The notes below the pieces were generated by a model. It was not told where the DNA came from and did not search any database. It saw nothing but the letters and a program-made list of their open reading frames with translations. From Chloroflexota bacterium (lineage in GTDB: Bacteria > Chloroflexota > Anaerolineae > Anaerolineales > Villigracilaceae), in NCBI GenBank assembly GCA_016235425.1, contig JACRLC010000030.1, forward strand, positions 1 to 64,000: a stretch of 64,000 bases of DNA. Reading direction: 5' to 3'. Positions 8,587 through 18,500 of this stretch are shown in pieces. Both the position numbers and the translations under genes were made by a program. Numbering within the stretch: the first letter of the stretch is position 1; each line of letters begins with the position of its first letter.

Positions 8587-9876
8587 TCAAAACAAATTAT
8601 AGACAATAGTATACAGGATACTGGCGATAGCACAAGTAATCAGCATTACCGGCAGGCCGCGCTTGTTCCAAATCGTTGACGTGATCGGCGTGCGGGTTTT
8701 TTCCGAAAGCGTGGTCACGATGATGTTGGCAGTGGAGCCGATGATCGTGCCGCTTCCGCCGAAACCCGCACCGAAGGCCAGCGCCCACCACAGCGGTGTG
8801 ATGTCCATGCCGGTTTCGCCGAGTCCCCTGATCACCGGGATCAAGGCAATTGTGATGGGGACATTATCAACCACCGCGGAAAGCACGGCGACGATCCAGA
8901 TCAGGCAGACGCCAAACAGCACAGGCGGGATGCCGGAAAACCGTTCCAACAAGCCGATAATTGCTTCCAATACACCGGCAGACTCCAACCCGCCAACCAT
9001 CACGAAGAGCGCACCGAAGAAAATGAGCACGCTCCATTCGATGCGCTTGAGCGTTTCAGCAAGATCGGGCTGTATCCAGACCAGTGCAATTGCCGCGGCG
9101 CTGATTGCAACAAGCGATGGGCTGACGTGCAAGGCATGATGAAAGAAGAAGAATAAAATTGCCCCGCCCAGGACGATCAATATGCGGCGCGCGGTTGGCG
9201 GGTCGTTGAGAGTCTCTGCGGGGTTAAGTTTCATGATCGCTTTGACACTGCGCGGGCGTTTGGATAATTCCTTTCGGAAGAGATGGCGCAGGAGAAATAA
9301 TGCGCCTGCCCAGGCAAATAACACAATCGGCAGTGAATAGACCAGGAAGTCGTTGAAGGAAAAACCCGCCGCAGAACCGATCAACACGTTGGGCGGATCG
9401 CCGATCAGGGTGGCAACGCCTCCCGTATTGGACAGGAGAGCTTCGGCCATCAGGAAGGGAAGCGCGCTGATGCCCAGGATTTCACTGATCAAGATCGTGA
9501 CGGGTGCGATGATCACAACCGTGGTGACGTTATCGAGGAACATGGCGAGAACGGTGGTGACAACGCTCAGTAACACGAACAAACGGGCCGGTTTCCCGTG
9601 CGAGGCGCGCGCCGCAAGCACCGCAACATACTCGAAGAAGCCGGTCGGCTCGAGCATGGCAACGAGTGCCATCATGCCGAGCAGGAGTCCCAGCGTGTTG
9701 AAATCAATCGCTTTGAGGGCGGCCTCCTCCGAATAAAAGCCGAGGAGTTTTCCCAGGCTCACCATCAACACTGCGCCCGCGATGGCAGTGATGGAACGGT
9801 TGATTTTTTCGGAAAAGATGAGGATCAGGCTTCCAAAAAAGATGATGGTTGAAAGAAGCGCGGCAATGATCGTCAT
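8587..9876 (-). CDS. ArsB/NhaD-type ion permease (SLC13-like superfamily)
   Basis: This 429-residue polytopic membrane protein has about 11-12 hydrophobic segments. Two diagnostic stretches are NTGGVATLIGDPPN near residue 145 and GAGFGGSGTIIGSTANIIV near 370, typical of ArsB/NhaD-family ion transporters. Substrate could be Na+/H+, arsenite or another anion; the sequence does not decide, and no arsenic genes are nearby. The start used here (MTIIAALLS) overlaps the CBS gene's stop by 4 nt (ATGA) and follows GGTGGAG; a longer upstream frame exists but overlaps the CBS gene heavily. It is coupled to a CBS protein upstream and two cyclic-di-AMP receptors downstream, so nucleotide-controlled ion flux is a reasonable hypothesis. 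Confidence 0.85.
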   Translation of the reverse strand: MTIIAALLSTIIFFGSLILIFSEKINRSITAIAGAVLMVSLGKLLGFYSEEAALKAIDFNTLGLLLGMMALVAMLEPTGFFEYVAVLAARASHGKPARLFVLLSVVTTVLAMFLDNVTTVVIIAPVTILISEILGISALPFLMAEALLSNTGGVATLIGDPPNVLIGSAAGFSFNDFLVYSLPIVLFAWAGALFLLRHLFRKELSKRPRSVKAIMKLNPAETLNDPPTARRILIVLGGAILFFFFHHALHVSPSLVAISAAAIALVWIQPDLAETLKRIEWSVLIFFGALFVMVGGLESAGVLEAIIGLLERFSGIPPVLFGVCLIWIVAVLSAVVDNVPITIALIPVIRGLGETGMDITPLWWALAFGAGFGGSGTIIGSTANIIVTTLSEKTRTPITSTIWNKRGLPVMLITCAIASILYTIVYNLF

Positions 9877-10334
9877 TTCTCCACCTTCTGCCACGCGGAG
9901 AGGATGGCGACACCGATGTCCACGCGGGAGGTGATGCCTGTCAATTTCCCGTCCTTTGAAATGACCGGCATATCGTGCAGGTTGTGTTGCAGCATCAGGG
10001 CATAGGCGCGCAGCAGGCCGCAATCCTCGTCAACCGTGATGGCGGGACTCATCAAGGTCTTGACGGCTTTATTCAGGGTCTTCGCGGATGGACGCGTATC
10101 TTCCACTGCCCCGAAATCGTGGACAAAGTCCACGTCCGCGACGAAACTGACGAAATCGGGTAGTTCGAGCGTAAGCAGGTCGCGCATTCCAATTACGCCA
10201 ACGGGCTTTTCGTCATCGTCCACAACGGGTAATAAACCGATATGTTTTTTGACGATGATCTTTGCGGCTTCAAGTATGGTGGCGTTGGCGTGGATGGAAA
10301 CGACATTGCGTTTCATACAGGATGTTACGTTCAT
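9873..10334 (-). CDS. Tandem CBS-domain protein
   Basis: This 153-residue protein consists of two CBS motifs: residues 1-60 (CMKRNVVSIHANATILEAAK; GLLPVVDDDEKPVGVIGMRD) and 88-150 (LMSPAITVDEDCGLLRAYAL; MPVISKDGKLTGITSRVDI). Such pairs bind adenine nucleotides and regulate a partner protein. It overlaps the permease start by 4 nt, implying translational coupling and a regulatory role for that permease. A GGAG ribosome-binding site lies 5 nt before the ATG. It has no transmembrane or catalytic domain of its own. Confidence 0.88.
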   Translation of the reverse strand: MNVTSCMKRNVVSIHANATILEAAKIIVKKHIGLLPVVDDDEKPVGVIGMRDLLTLELPDFVSFVADVDFVHDFGAVEDTRPSAKTLNKAVKTLMSPAITVDEDCGLLRAYALMLQHNLHDMPVISKDGKLTGITSRVDIGVAILSAWQKVEK

Positions 10335-10403
10335 ACAATCTCCAAATTACAAATTAGTGACGGGCACTTTTCTGCGAGTGTTTCTTTCAATTTCTATTTT
10401 AAC

Positions 10404-10446
10404 CACAAAAGCCGCCAACCCGGCCATTCTTGAAATGGCGGTTGCC
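10404..10446 (-). terminator. Probable terminator of the cation exchanger gene
   Basis: On the minus strand CCGCCA and TGGCGG form a stem, with a nested GCCATT/AATGGC pairing, followed by CTTTTG. It lies about 20 nt after the stop of the exchanger gene. Confidence 0.45.
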
Positions 10447-10463
10447 TGTTTGTAAACGACCGG

Positions 10464-11468
10464 TTATCCGAGCAGATACAGCGCGAAGATCGAACCGATG
10501 TACATGACGATCAGCGCAAGCCCGTCCCACGAGAAGCGGTATGGGGTTCGCGGCGAGGCGCGGTACATCAGGCTGATGATGACCACGCCGGTCATCATCA
10601 TGGCCATGACTGCCGCGAAGCCGTTGGCATTGGTAAGCGACGCCCAAAAGTTGGCCCTGCCATCGGCAAGATCATAGATTGCCAGCAGAAGGATGTTGAA
10701 CAGGTTGCTTCCAAGCACGTTGCCAATCGCCAGGTCAATTGCGCCGAGGCGGATGGCCGCAAGGCCGGCGGCGATTTCAGGCAGAGACGTGGATGCCGCC
10801 AAAAACAAGTTGCCGACGAAACTGCGCGAAAGCCCTGTCGCGGCGGAAAGCCGGTCACCGATGAAAGAGAGCCAGACGCCAAGCACAATGACAGCGAGTG
10901 CGCTCGAAATAAAAACAACATAAGCCTTGCGGGCGGAAATCTCGGCATAATCCTGTTCTTTGGCTTCCTGGGCAAGCACTTCTCCCATGCGCTCCTTTTC
11001 CAGACCGGCAATCATTTTTCCGCCGACGGCATACAGGATGGCGATGGCAATGCTTAGAAAGCCAATACCCAGCACGCCGAATCCGTTCACCACTGGGCCG
11101 ATTAAAACACCCATTGCCACCAGGCCGAGCAGGAGCACACCCAAACCACCTGAGAGGATGTGCACATCCTGCGCTTTTGCGAGCACGCGCCCCGGCTGAT
11201 AAGCCAAATCCATCACGGCGATCAACATCAGGTTAAAGAGACAACTTCCCATCACCGCGCCGGCGGCAAGGTTCGGCTCTTTCAGCCAGGTCACAGCCGA
11301 GACTCCCGATGCCAATTCCGGCAGGGACGTGATGCCGGCGATGAGGATCGCTCCAATCCAGGCGCGTCCCAGCCCGGTCTTTTCAGCGATGACGTCGCCA
11401 TATTTAGAGAGCAGGGAGCTTGCCAGAATGATTAATGCGGCACAAATGATGAATTCGATCCAGATCAT
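10464..11468 (-). CDS. Ca2+/cation antiporter, CaCA family (YrbG-like)
   Basis: This 334-residue membrane protein has about ten hydrophobic segments and the two inverted alpha-repeats of the CaCA family: AGITSLPELASGVSA near residue 48 and AASTSLPEIAAGLAAIRLG near 225, followed by NVLGSNLFNI. These motifs form the ion-binding site for Ca2+/Na+ exchange. Between the halves is a charged cytoplasmic loop (EKERMGEVLAQEAKEQ). The ATG at 11468 is preferred over an upstream one because GGAGG precedes it by 7 nt. It is upstream of, and in the same direction as, the CBS/permease/cyclic-di-AMP receptor operon, but a likely terminator separates them. Confidence 0.88.
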   Translation of the reverse strand: MIWIEFIICAALIILASSLLSKYGDVIAEKTGLGRAWIGAILIAGITSLPELASGVSAVTWLKEPNLAAGAVMGSCLFNLMLIAVMDLAYQPGRVLAKAQDVHILSGGLGVLLLGLVAMGVLIGPVVNGFGVLGIGFLSIAIAILYAVGGKMIAGLEKERMGEVLAQEAKEQDYAEISARKAYVVFISSALAVIVLGVWLSFIGDRLSAATGLSRSFVGNLFLAASTSLPEIAAGLAAIRLGAIDLAIGNVLGSNLFNILLLAIYDLADGRANFWASLTNANGFAAVMAMMMTGVVIISLMYRASPRTPYRFSWDGLALIVMYIGSIFALYLLG

Positions 11469-11660
11469 GCTATCCTCCAATCTGACGTTGATGCAAGCCA
11501 TACAAGTGTCCGATGCAAGACACAGGCACGGTAAGGAAGGAAATGATTGTGGGTACTGCGTGTGTGATATTCGAATGAAAATCCCTTAATTTTTTATACC
11601 ATGAACTTTTTTGGTTAAGATTAATTTTCCCTCAAGGGCAGTTTAGTTTCAAACATGCAA

Positions 11661-11691
11661 ACATCCCGCAAAATATTGCGGGATGTTTTTT
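11661..11691. terminator. Strong hairpin with T-run
   Basis: ACATCCCGCAA and TTGCGGGATGT form an 11-bp perfect stem with an AATA loop. TTTTT follows on the plus strand and TTTGC on the minus strand. The only gene it can end is the minus-strand glycosidase that stops 20 nt away, although the better U-tract is on the opposite strand. Confidence 0.6.
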
Positions 11692-11710
11692 GAAAAAGTT
11701 GAATGCAGAG

Positions 11711-14089
11711 CTACATTTCAACCACGCACAGTGCGATGTCTGTGACCGTCACATTTTCGCCGTTTGAGAAAGTGATCACGGTTCTATCGTGTGCGCGAAC
11801 GACCGTGAGTCCCTTGTATTTGATCGTGACAGGCCAGGGGAATAAATTCTTTCCTTCAAGCCGAACTTGCCGCGGCGAGAGTATTCTCACGCCGAGTGTT
11901 TCCAAAAACAGGCCGACGGGGGCGAGTCCATGCAGGGAATTGCGTTCGCCGATGCCCCCGCCTTTTTCGGCGTGATAGCGCTGGTAGAACGATCGGTTTT
12001 GTTTCAGGTTTTGGATCACGGCATTCATCAAATGAGCGGTCAGGCGTGCGGCCTCGGCGCGGAATCCATAAGCGAGCAGGCCTTCGCCGATCAACGTGTT
12101 CCAGGGGAGATGAACGCTCATCGAAACGGTATCTGCTTCGGGGTCGGGTGGAAGCGGGAGGGATGGGAATCCAAAGGGGCGGTCGAATCGTTCCGCATCC
12201 AGAAGCGAACGTCCAATCATTACCTGCGCGTGTTGAACATCCGGGACATGAGCCCAGAGCGGGAGCGCGAGGGTCAGGTCTTCGCCGGTCATGTCCACGA
12301 TCTTGACGATGACTTTGTCCTTCTCTTCGAGGCCGCGCACGCTGATGCGGCTGATAGCGTTGAACACTTTTTGACTGGTTGCCACGAGGCCGCCGCTGTG
12401 CCATTGGAATTGATGACTTTCGATGACTTCCACGTTTCCGCCGGACTTGGCAAAAAATTCGCTGATCTCAACTTCGGGCCGCTTCGCCGCTGGACTTTTG
12501 GTCTGCACCTCGATTAACAAGCGGACCGGCGTCTCGGACTCAAACTTCGGACGCAGATTGCCCGCGCCTTTTCGTTTGGCGATGACCTTGCCGGTTTGCG
12601 TAACGCCGGTCTCGCGGTCGCGATAAGCGTAGAAACCGTTGCGCGCGTTCCAGCTTGTGTTGATGGATGCTTTGAGCGTTTCGGCTTGTGCCCGGATGAG
12701 CGCGGTCTCTTCATCGGGCTTGCCGAGTCTCTTCGCGATCTGAATGAGACACTGCGCTTCGCGGTACAACATCGCTTCGAGCGAGGGACTGTGGACGAGT
12801 GAGATATTCAAACCCTGCGACCACGGATGCCACACGTCGAAGATGGGATTATCTTCAAAGCCCGTTTGCAGGATGTGATCCCATTCGGGCGCGCCGTCGC
12901 GATTGCGGTCGTGTTCGGCTGAGAACCATGACCAGAAGAATTTCACCAGTTTGGAAAAATTTTCAGCGAGGAAGGTTTCGTCCTGCGCGGCCTGGTAATA
13001 TTTCCAGGTGAGGCTGGCAAGGATGGGCGCGGCGAGCAGTTTTCCACGTTGCGCGGCGAGGCCGGTCTTGTGGTCTATCTCGTTGTTCTCGCCCTGGCTG
13101 GCGAGGAAGTTGGCGAGCAGGCCTTTCATCAAATGCGGTGCGCCCGGCAGGATGCTGGAAATGTAATAGCTTTCCAGCGGGGACTGACCGTTCCACGAGG
13201 GCGGGTAATCGGTGCCGTCGCCTTTGCGCGAGTAACCGTGATCGGAATGGCGCGCCTGCACAAAGGATGGATATTTCAGGTTGCCGTTTTCGGGGAAGAA
13301 TAATCCCAGCGCGGCTTTTTGGCTGAACGCCAGCGCGGCGTCCCAGTCTGTGTCGCCGGTGCGGATGTCAATCACGTGCGCGGCGTCGAGGATTTCGATG
13401 CGGGCGCGTTCGGCTTCCCACGGACGCGCGGCGGTGTGGCGCGCCAGTTCAAACGAGGCAGGAATGGTTTCGAGCGCGGCCTCCGCAAAGGTGAGTTGGC
13501 GCGTCGCACCGGGACCCAGCTCGAGGTCCAGCATGAGCGAGGGGTGAGGGCCGGGACCGTGTTTGGGGCCGCCAGTCATAAAGATGACGGGGATCAGTCC
13601 GCCGGTTTGTCCAGCCAAAATATTGACGAGTTGTTGTTGGGTGGGGGTCAGGGATTGGCCGTCGAGCGGGGATAGCAGTCCGCACACTTCGAGGTGAATT
13701 TGCCGCGTGGCTGTGCTTCGGTTGGCGAGGGTCACGCGTCCCGCGACGGCGTGTGATTCGGGAATCCAGAATTCGGTCGTGACGGCCAGGTTTTCAATTG
13801 GAACAAAATCGAGCGCGGCGAGGTTGGGATAGAAGCGCCGCAGGCGCGGTTTGGAGACAAATGTGTTCGGGTCCGTGACCGAGCTGCCGTTTTCGGTGAA
13901 GCGCAGGAAGAGACGCATCGAGCGCGCCCGCAAGCCGAACGTTGTGCGCAAGCCGACGGCGGCGGGTTCGGATGCGCCTATCTCCACCTCCCAGATGTGG
14001 TCGTTGACGTAATCGGGTTTGCTAAGGCGTGCATCCGCCGCAAGTGTCAGGTACAGCGGGTCGCCGGGGCCAAGAGACCATTCGCGCAT
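11711..14089 (-). CDS. GH63/GH37-like (alpha/alpha)6-barrel glycoside hydrolase
   Basis: This 792-residue protein has no signal peptide, so it is probably cytoplasmic. The N-terminal 260 residues are beta-rich. The centre (about 300-500) has features of mannosyl-oligosaccharide-glucosidase/trehalase-like barrels: SWNGQSPLESYYISSILPG, APEWDHILQTGFEDNPIFD and a later WNTLIGEGLLAYGFR. The conserved acidic residue after the Trp (EWDH) could be catalytic. Substrate is not predictable; trehalose, glucosylglycerate or mannosylglycerate-type sugars are possible. It is transcribed alone from a promoter 6 nt before its ATG, hence probably leaderless. Length is typical for this clan. Confidence 0.72.
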   Translation of the reverse strand: MREWSLGPGDPLYLTLAADARLSKPDYVNDHIWEVEIGASEPAAVGLRTTFGLRARSMRLFLRFTENGSSVTDPNTFVSKPRLRRFYPNLAALDFVPIENLAVTTEFWIPESHAVAGRVTLANRSTATRQIHLEVCGLLSPLDGQSLTPTQQQLVNILAGQTGGLIPVIFMTGGPKHGPGPHPSLMLDLELGPGATRQLTFAEAALETIPASFELARHTAARPWEAERARIEILDAAHVIDIRTGDTDWDAALAFSQKAALGLFFPENGNLKYPSFVQARHSDHGYSRKGDGTDYPPSWNGQSPLESYYISSILPGAPHLMKGLLANFLASQGENNEIDHKTGLAAQRGKLLAAPILASLTWKYYQAAQDETFLAENFSKLVKFFWSWFSAEHDRNRDGAPEWDHILQTGFEDNPIFDVWHPWSQGLNISLVHSPSLEAMLYREAQCLIQIAKRLGKPDEETALIRAQAETLKASINTSWNARNGFYAYRDRETGVTQTGKVIAKRKGAGNLRPKFESETPVRLLIEVQTKSPAAKRPEVEISEFFAKSGGNVEVIESHQFQWHSGGLVATSQKVFNAISRISVRGLEEKDKVIVKIVDMTGEDLTLALPLWAHVPDVQHAQVMIGRSLLDAERFDRPFGFPSLPLPPDPEADTVSMSVHLPWNTLIGEGLLAYGFRAEAARLTAHLMNAVIQNLKQNRSFYQRYHAEKGGGIGERNSLHGLAPVGLFLETLGVRILSPRQVRLEGKNLFPWPVTIKYKGLTVVRAHDRTVITFSNGENVTVTDIALCVVEM

Positions 14090-14095
14090 GGGTAT

Positions 14096-14124
14096 ATTGT
14101 ACGGGCAGAACGGCGGGAGGTCAA
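14096..14124 (-). promoter_or_regulatory. Promoter of the GH63-like gene, leaderless
   Basis: On the minus strand TTGACC (14124-14119), a 17-nt spacer and TACAAT (14101-14096) lie 6 nt before the ATG at 14089. Transcription should begin at the start codon; no ribosome-binding site is visible. Confidence 0.65.
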
Positions 14125-14233
14125 AGGGTATAATTTAGTTTGAGAGTTGGATTGTTTGGTAGTTGGATGGTTGAGCGATTGAACGGCAAAACCGGGAACT
14201 GATAACGTAATTTTGGTTATGATAGAATAAAAA

Positions 14234-14566
14234 ATGATGGCTCAACAAATTCGCTGGACGGTTCAAGACAGATTTGGAAACAGCATTTACCTGACCCAGG
14301 AACGATGGGAGCATATCATTGAGGCGATCAACCATCCTGAAATGGAAGACTACGAGGATGAATTGATGGAGACCATTCAAAAAGGCACTCGCAAGCAAGA
14401 TCCGCTGAACCCGCAAAAGTATCGTTATTCCTGCAGGTTTGATAATTTACCGCAGGATAATACTCATATCGTTGCCATTGTGTTGTTCAGGCTCTATGAA
14501 CGGGGGATAGGCGAGATTGAATCGCACAACTTTATTGTGACTGCCTACCAGAAAGAGATAGGGTAG
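14234..14566 (+). CDS. Small protein resembling BECR/RelE-like nuclease folds
   Basis: This 110-residue protein has the pattern of phage-barnase/EndoU/RelE-like (PBECR-type) proteins: FGNSIYLTQERWEHIIE, then a conserved HPEM, a YEDELMETI helix and C-terminal strands with NFIVTAYQKE. These resemble small nuclease toxins or DUF4258-type partners, but the assignment rests on pattern only. It is followed after 4 nt by a DUF2283 protein, a pairing reminiscent of toxin-antitoxin modules. An adenine-rich stretch precedes the ATG and there is no strong ribosome-binding site. Confidence 0.65.
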   Translation: MMAQQIRWTVQDRFGNSIYLTQERWEHIIEAINHPEMEDYEDELMETIQKGTRKQDPLNPQKYRYSCRFDNLPQDNTHIVAIVLFRLYERGIGEIESHNFIVTAYQKEIG

Positions 14567-14570
14567 TAAT

Positions 14571-14945
14571 ATGAACCAACCAACCATGAATTACGATGAA
14601 ACCAGCGACACTTTATATATTTCGTTTGCCCCCGGCGAAAAAGCGACGGGGATCGAACTGAATGATCACATTCTGTTGCGAATTGACAAAGAGAAACGCC
14701 AAGCCATTGGCGTTACATTTTTGAATTATTCGATCCTGGCGCAAAAAGCGGACTTTGGCCCGCGTAGTTTGCCGTTGACGGGACTTGCCCAGTTATCTGA
14801 TGAATTGCGCGCGATTGTCGTGGATATTTTGGAAAGTTCCCCCGTCAAAGAAATCCTGTCGCTTTCAACTTATACGCCTTCGGTTTCAGAAGCAATTCCG
14901 ATCACATTGCTTCACCTGCCAGCGCCACAAACAAGCGCGGCCTGA
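14571..14945 (+). CDS. DUF2283-domain protein
   Basis: The 124-residue product begins with the DUF2283 signature (MNYDETSDTLYISFAPGEKA; GIELNDHILLRIDKE; AIGVTFLNYS). The remaining 60 residues are of unknown fold. DUF2283 proteins are often encoded beside DUF4258 or RelE-like proteins and may act as the antidote or binding partner. Here it follows the BECR-like gene by only 4 nt, supporting a two-gene unit. Confidence 0.8.
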   Translation: MNQPTMNYDETSDTLYISFAPGEKATGIELNDHILLRIDKEKRQAIGVTFLNYSILAQKADFGPRSLPLTGLAQLSDELRAIVVDILESSPVKEILSLSTYTPSVSEAIPITLLHLPAPQTSAA

Positions 14946-14973
14946 AGAAGATGTTCATCTTGCGGAATCCCCC

Positions 14974-14998
14974 GTTGCCCCCGCATTTCGGGGGCAAC
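14974..14998 (+). terminator. GC-rich hairpin without T-run
   Basis: GTTGCCCCCG and CGGGGGCAAC form a perfect 10-bp stem with a CATTT loop. It follows the DUF2283 gene by about 30 nt. No T-tract follows, so it may be a weak terminator or a repeat remnant. Confidence 0.4.
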
Positions 14999-15056
14999 CG
15001 TTCACTATCGCCAAACGGACCATAAGACTACTTGACCAGAGGACTAGGAGACTAAC

Positions 15057-15512
15057 ATGACCGGCCTTTATTTCGAGGAATTTTCTGCAGGCCAAAAGAT
15101 CGAAACCGTCGGGCGCACATTGAGCGAAGATGCAATTTTCACGTTCGCGGGTCTCACGGGCGACTACAACCAGATCCATACCGACGCGGAATTCAGCAGG
15201 AAAACCCAGTTCGGCCAACGCATCGCACACGGACTTCTGGGTTTATCCATTGCAGTAGGTCTGATCATGCGGACAGGCAAACTTGAAGGCACAGTGCTGG
15301 CCTTCCGCGAAATCAACGAATGGAAATTTGTGAAACCCTTTTTTATCGGCGATACCGTCCATGCCGTGCTGACCATTACCGAAACCAAAGCCCTGCCGCG
15401 CATCGGCGCCGGCGCATTGACCGCATTGGTCGAAGCCAGGAATCAAAACGACGAAGTGTGCCAGCGCGGTTCGCTGAATTTGCTGGTGTTGAGTAAACCT
15501 GAAGAAAAATGA
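15057..15512 (+). CDS. MaoC-like (R)-specific enoyl hydratase/dehydratase
   Basis: This 151-residue hotdog-fold protein hydrates 2-enoyl-CoA or a similar thioester. The active-site motif of MaoC-like hydratases is visible as FAGLTGDYNQIHTDAEFSRK followed by FGQRIAHGLLGLSIAVGL, containing the catalytic Asp and His pair. AGGAG lies 8 nt before the ATG. Its stop overlaps the start of the penicillin-binding protein gene (ATGA), implying a shared transcript although no metabolic link is obvious. Confidence 0.9.
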   Translation: MTGLYFEEFSAGQKIETVGRTLSEDAIFTFAGLTGDYNQIHTDAEFSRKTQFGQRIAHGLLGLSIAVGLIMRTGKLEGTVLAFREINEWKFVKPFFIGDTVHAVLTITETKALPRIGAGALTALVEARNQNDEVCQRGSLNLLVLSKPEEK

Positions 15513-18500
15513 ATAACGACGACAATGACCGCATTCGCAGACTTTTGAGGTCCGAAGAGGAGACGCGTGCCGATGTGGAACCGCCTCCTCCTCCGCCCGA
15601 GCCTGATCCCACGCCATTGGCACGCCCGGCCCTCGACAAAGACAACATGCCATTGCCTCGCCGCGTGGACGAGATCGACATGGACGGGACGCGCGTCACG
15701 CGCGCCGCGTACGAGCCGACAACCGGTCGTAAGGCCGCGTCAATACGCGCCACGATCCCCCCGCCTGAACAGGTCCCTGCCATCCGCCTGAACAAGATCA
15801 ACTGGCGCAGTAATTGGGGCTGTTTTCTGCGCGGCTTGATCGTGCTGGCATTCGTCTTCATTGTTGTTTCACTTTGCGCCGGTTCATACCTGATCTATCA
15901 ATATTATTCGATTGCCAGCACCCTGCCCGAAATCGGGGATTTGCAGGAACGCGCCTCGCAGTTTGAAACGACGCGCATCCTCGACCGGAACGGTCAACTG
16001 CTCTATGAAATCCTCGACCCGAACGCGGGCCGCCGCACTTACATTCCGCTCGAGGATGTTTCGCCCAACCTGGTCGCGGCCACCATCGCCACCGAGGACA
16101 AGGAGTTCTACCAGCACCCCGGCTTCGACCTGTTCGCCATGATCCGCGCGCTCTGGCAGAACTACCAGAGCGGGGGCACGGTATCGGGCGCGTCCACGAT
16201 CACGCAGCAACTGGCGCGCGCGCTTTTGCTCTCGCCCGAAGAACGCGCCGAACGGACGTACACGCGTAAAGCGCGTGAGATCATCCTTGCGGCAGAGATC
16301 ACACGCCGCTACACAAAGGATGAAATCCTTGAGCTGTACATCAACGAAATTTATTACGGCAACCTCGCCTACGGCGTGGAAGCCGCGGCTGAGACTTATT
16401 TCGGCAAATCCGCGAAAGACCTGACGCTTGCCGAGGCATCCTTTTTGGCGGGCTTGCCGCAATCACCTGCGGTGTACGATATTTACACCAACCCCGAAGT
16501 GACCTTGATCCGCCAGCAACAGGTGTTGGTGCTGATGTTCGAGTTGAGCCAGACGCAGGGGTGCATCCAGGTCAGCAATAGCACCGAGCCGGTGTGTGTT
16601 GATCCCATCGCGGCCACGGACGCGGCCAACGCAATGAAGGTCTATTCGTTTCGCCCGCCATCTTTCGATGCGCGTTACCCGCACTGGGTCAATTTCGTGC
16701 GCGAACAACTCGAAGCGCAATACGACGCGCAGACGATTTACCGTTCAGGCTTCACGGTCTACACCACGCTCGATCCTGTTTTGCAGGATCAGGCACAGCA
16801 GATGGTCACCGCGCAGATCGCGGCCATGACCGATAAAAACGCGAAGAACGGCGCGCTGGTTGCCATCAAACCGTCCACGGGTGAAATTCTCGCCATGGTC
16901 GGTTCGCCGGATTTTTACAACTCGGCCATTTCAGGGCAGGTTAACATGGCGAACAGTCCCACTCGCCAGCCGGGATCGTCCATCAAGCCCATCACTTATG
17001 CTGCCGCTTTTGAAAAAGGCTGGACGCCATCCACGCTTATTTGGGATGTGCCAAGCGAATTCCCGCCCTCCGGCGACCCGAACGATACGCGCGAGCCGTA
17101 CGCACCGGTCAATTATGACGGCCGGTTCCATGGGCCTGTCACGGTGCGGGTTGCGCTCTCCAATTCATTTAACGTTCCTGCCGTCAAAACATTGAACTTC
17201 GTCGGCATTTACGACAACCCGAACACCCCTGAAAAAGACGGCATGATCGCCATGGCTGAACGGCTTGGCATCACGTCGTTCACGCGGAATGATTATGGCC
17301 TTTCGCTCACCCTCGGCGGCGGCGACGTGAGCCTGCTCGACATGACCTCCGCATACTCGGTATTTGCCAACTCTGGTCAACGTATGCCGCCGGTTGCCAT
17401 TCTCAAAATCACCGATTACAAGGGCAACCTCATCTACGAATACACACCGCAGGCAGGCGGGCAGGCCATTCGCCCGGAACATGCCTACCTCATCTCGTCC
17501 ATCCTTTCAGATAACAACGCCCGCTCGTGGATGTTCGGATCGAACTCGCTTCTCAATCTTTCGTTCACGGTCGCGGCGAAGACGGGAACCACCAACGACT
17601 TCCGCGATAACTGGACGCTCGGCTACACTCCCGATCTCGTCACAGGCGTTTGGGTTGGCAACGCAGATTACACGCCGATGGTCAACACAACCGGCTTGAG
17701 CGGCGCGGCCCCGATCTGGTCGCAGTTCATGGAATTTGCAGTTCCCTATGTGACGGGCGGTAATCCCTCCTGGCTTGCGCGTCCATCCGGGATCATGGAC
17801 AAGGTTGTGTGTTCGCTTTCGGGAACGGAACCATCCAACTGGTGCAAAGGCCAATACACCGAAATCTTCGCCTCCGATCAACCGCCTTTGCCTCCCGGCC
17901 AGGATTTGATCCGCCGCATCAAAATAGACCTGTGGACCGGACTGCAAGCCTCCGACGCATGCAAAGGCCCTGCGGAAGATCAGAACGTTTTGAACGTTAC
18001 GGATCAATCGGCGCGTGACTGGCTTGATACCGGCGCGGGCCGTGACTGGCTCGACCGAAACGACCTGCCGCGCAATCCGTTCTATGCGCCGGAGCGTGAG
18101 TGCCGCGCCGACGATCCATACCCGGTCATTGATTTTGCTTTGGATGATGGACAGGCCGTCACGTCATCTGTGTTGGAGATCAAGGGTTCTGCGTACGCGG
18201 ATGGCGGGTTCAAACGCTGGAGATTGGAATATGGCCTCGGGACCGAACCAGATTCATGGTCCGGTTTGAACGAGAGCCAGAACCCTGTCAAAGATGGGAC
18301 GCTGTTTGTGTGGGACTTGTCCGCAGTTCCAAACGGGACCATTACTTTACGCCTGACTCTCGTGGGCGAGAGGACCGAAGTTGACGAACGCGTCCATCTG
18401 ACCCTCAGCCTGCCCACGCCAACCGTGCCTTCTGCCACGCCGACAGTCACTCCGTTTCCCACCGACACCCCGACAGCGATTCCGCCAACGGACATTCCAA

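Noticed and set aside
9877-10023. N-terminal extension of the ArsB/NhaD-type permease
   Set aside because: The extra 49 residues are Arg/His/Pro-rich, unlike a membrane protein, and overlap the CBS gene; the ATG at 9876 has a ribosome-binding site and an ATGA overlap.
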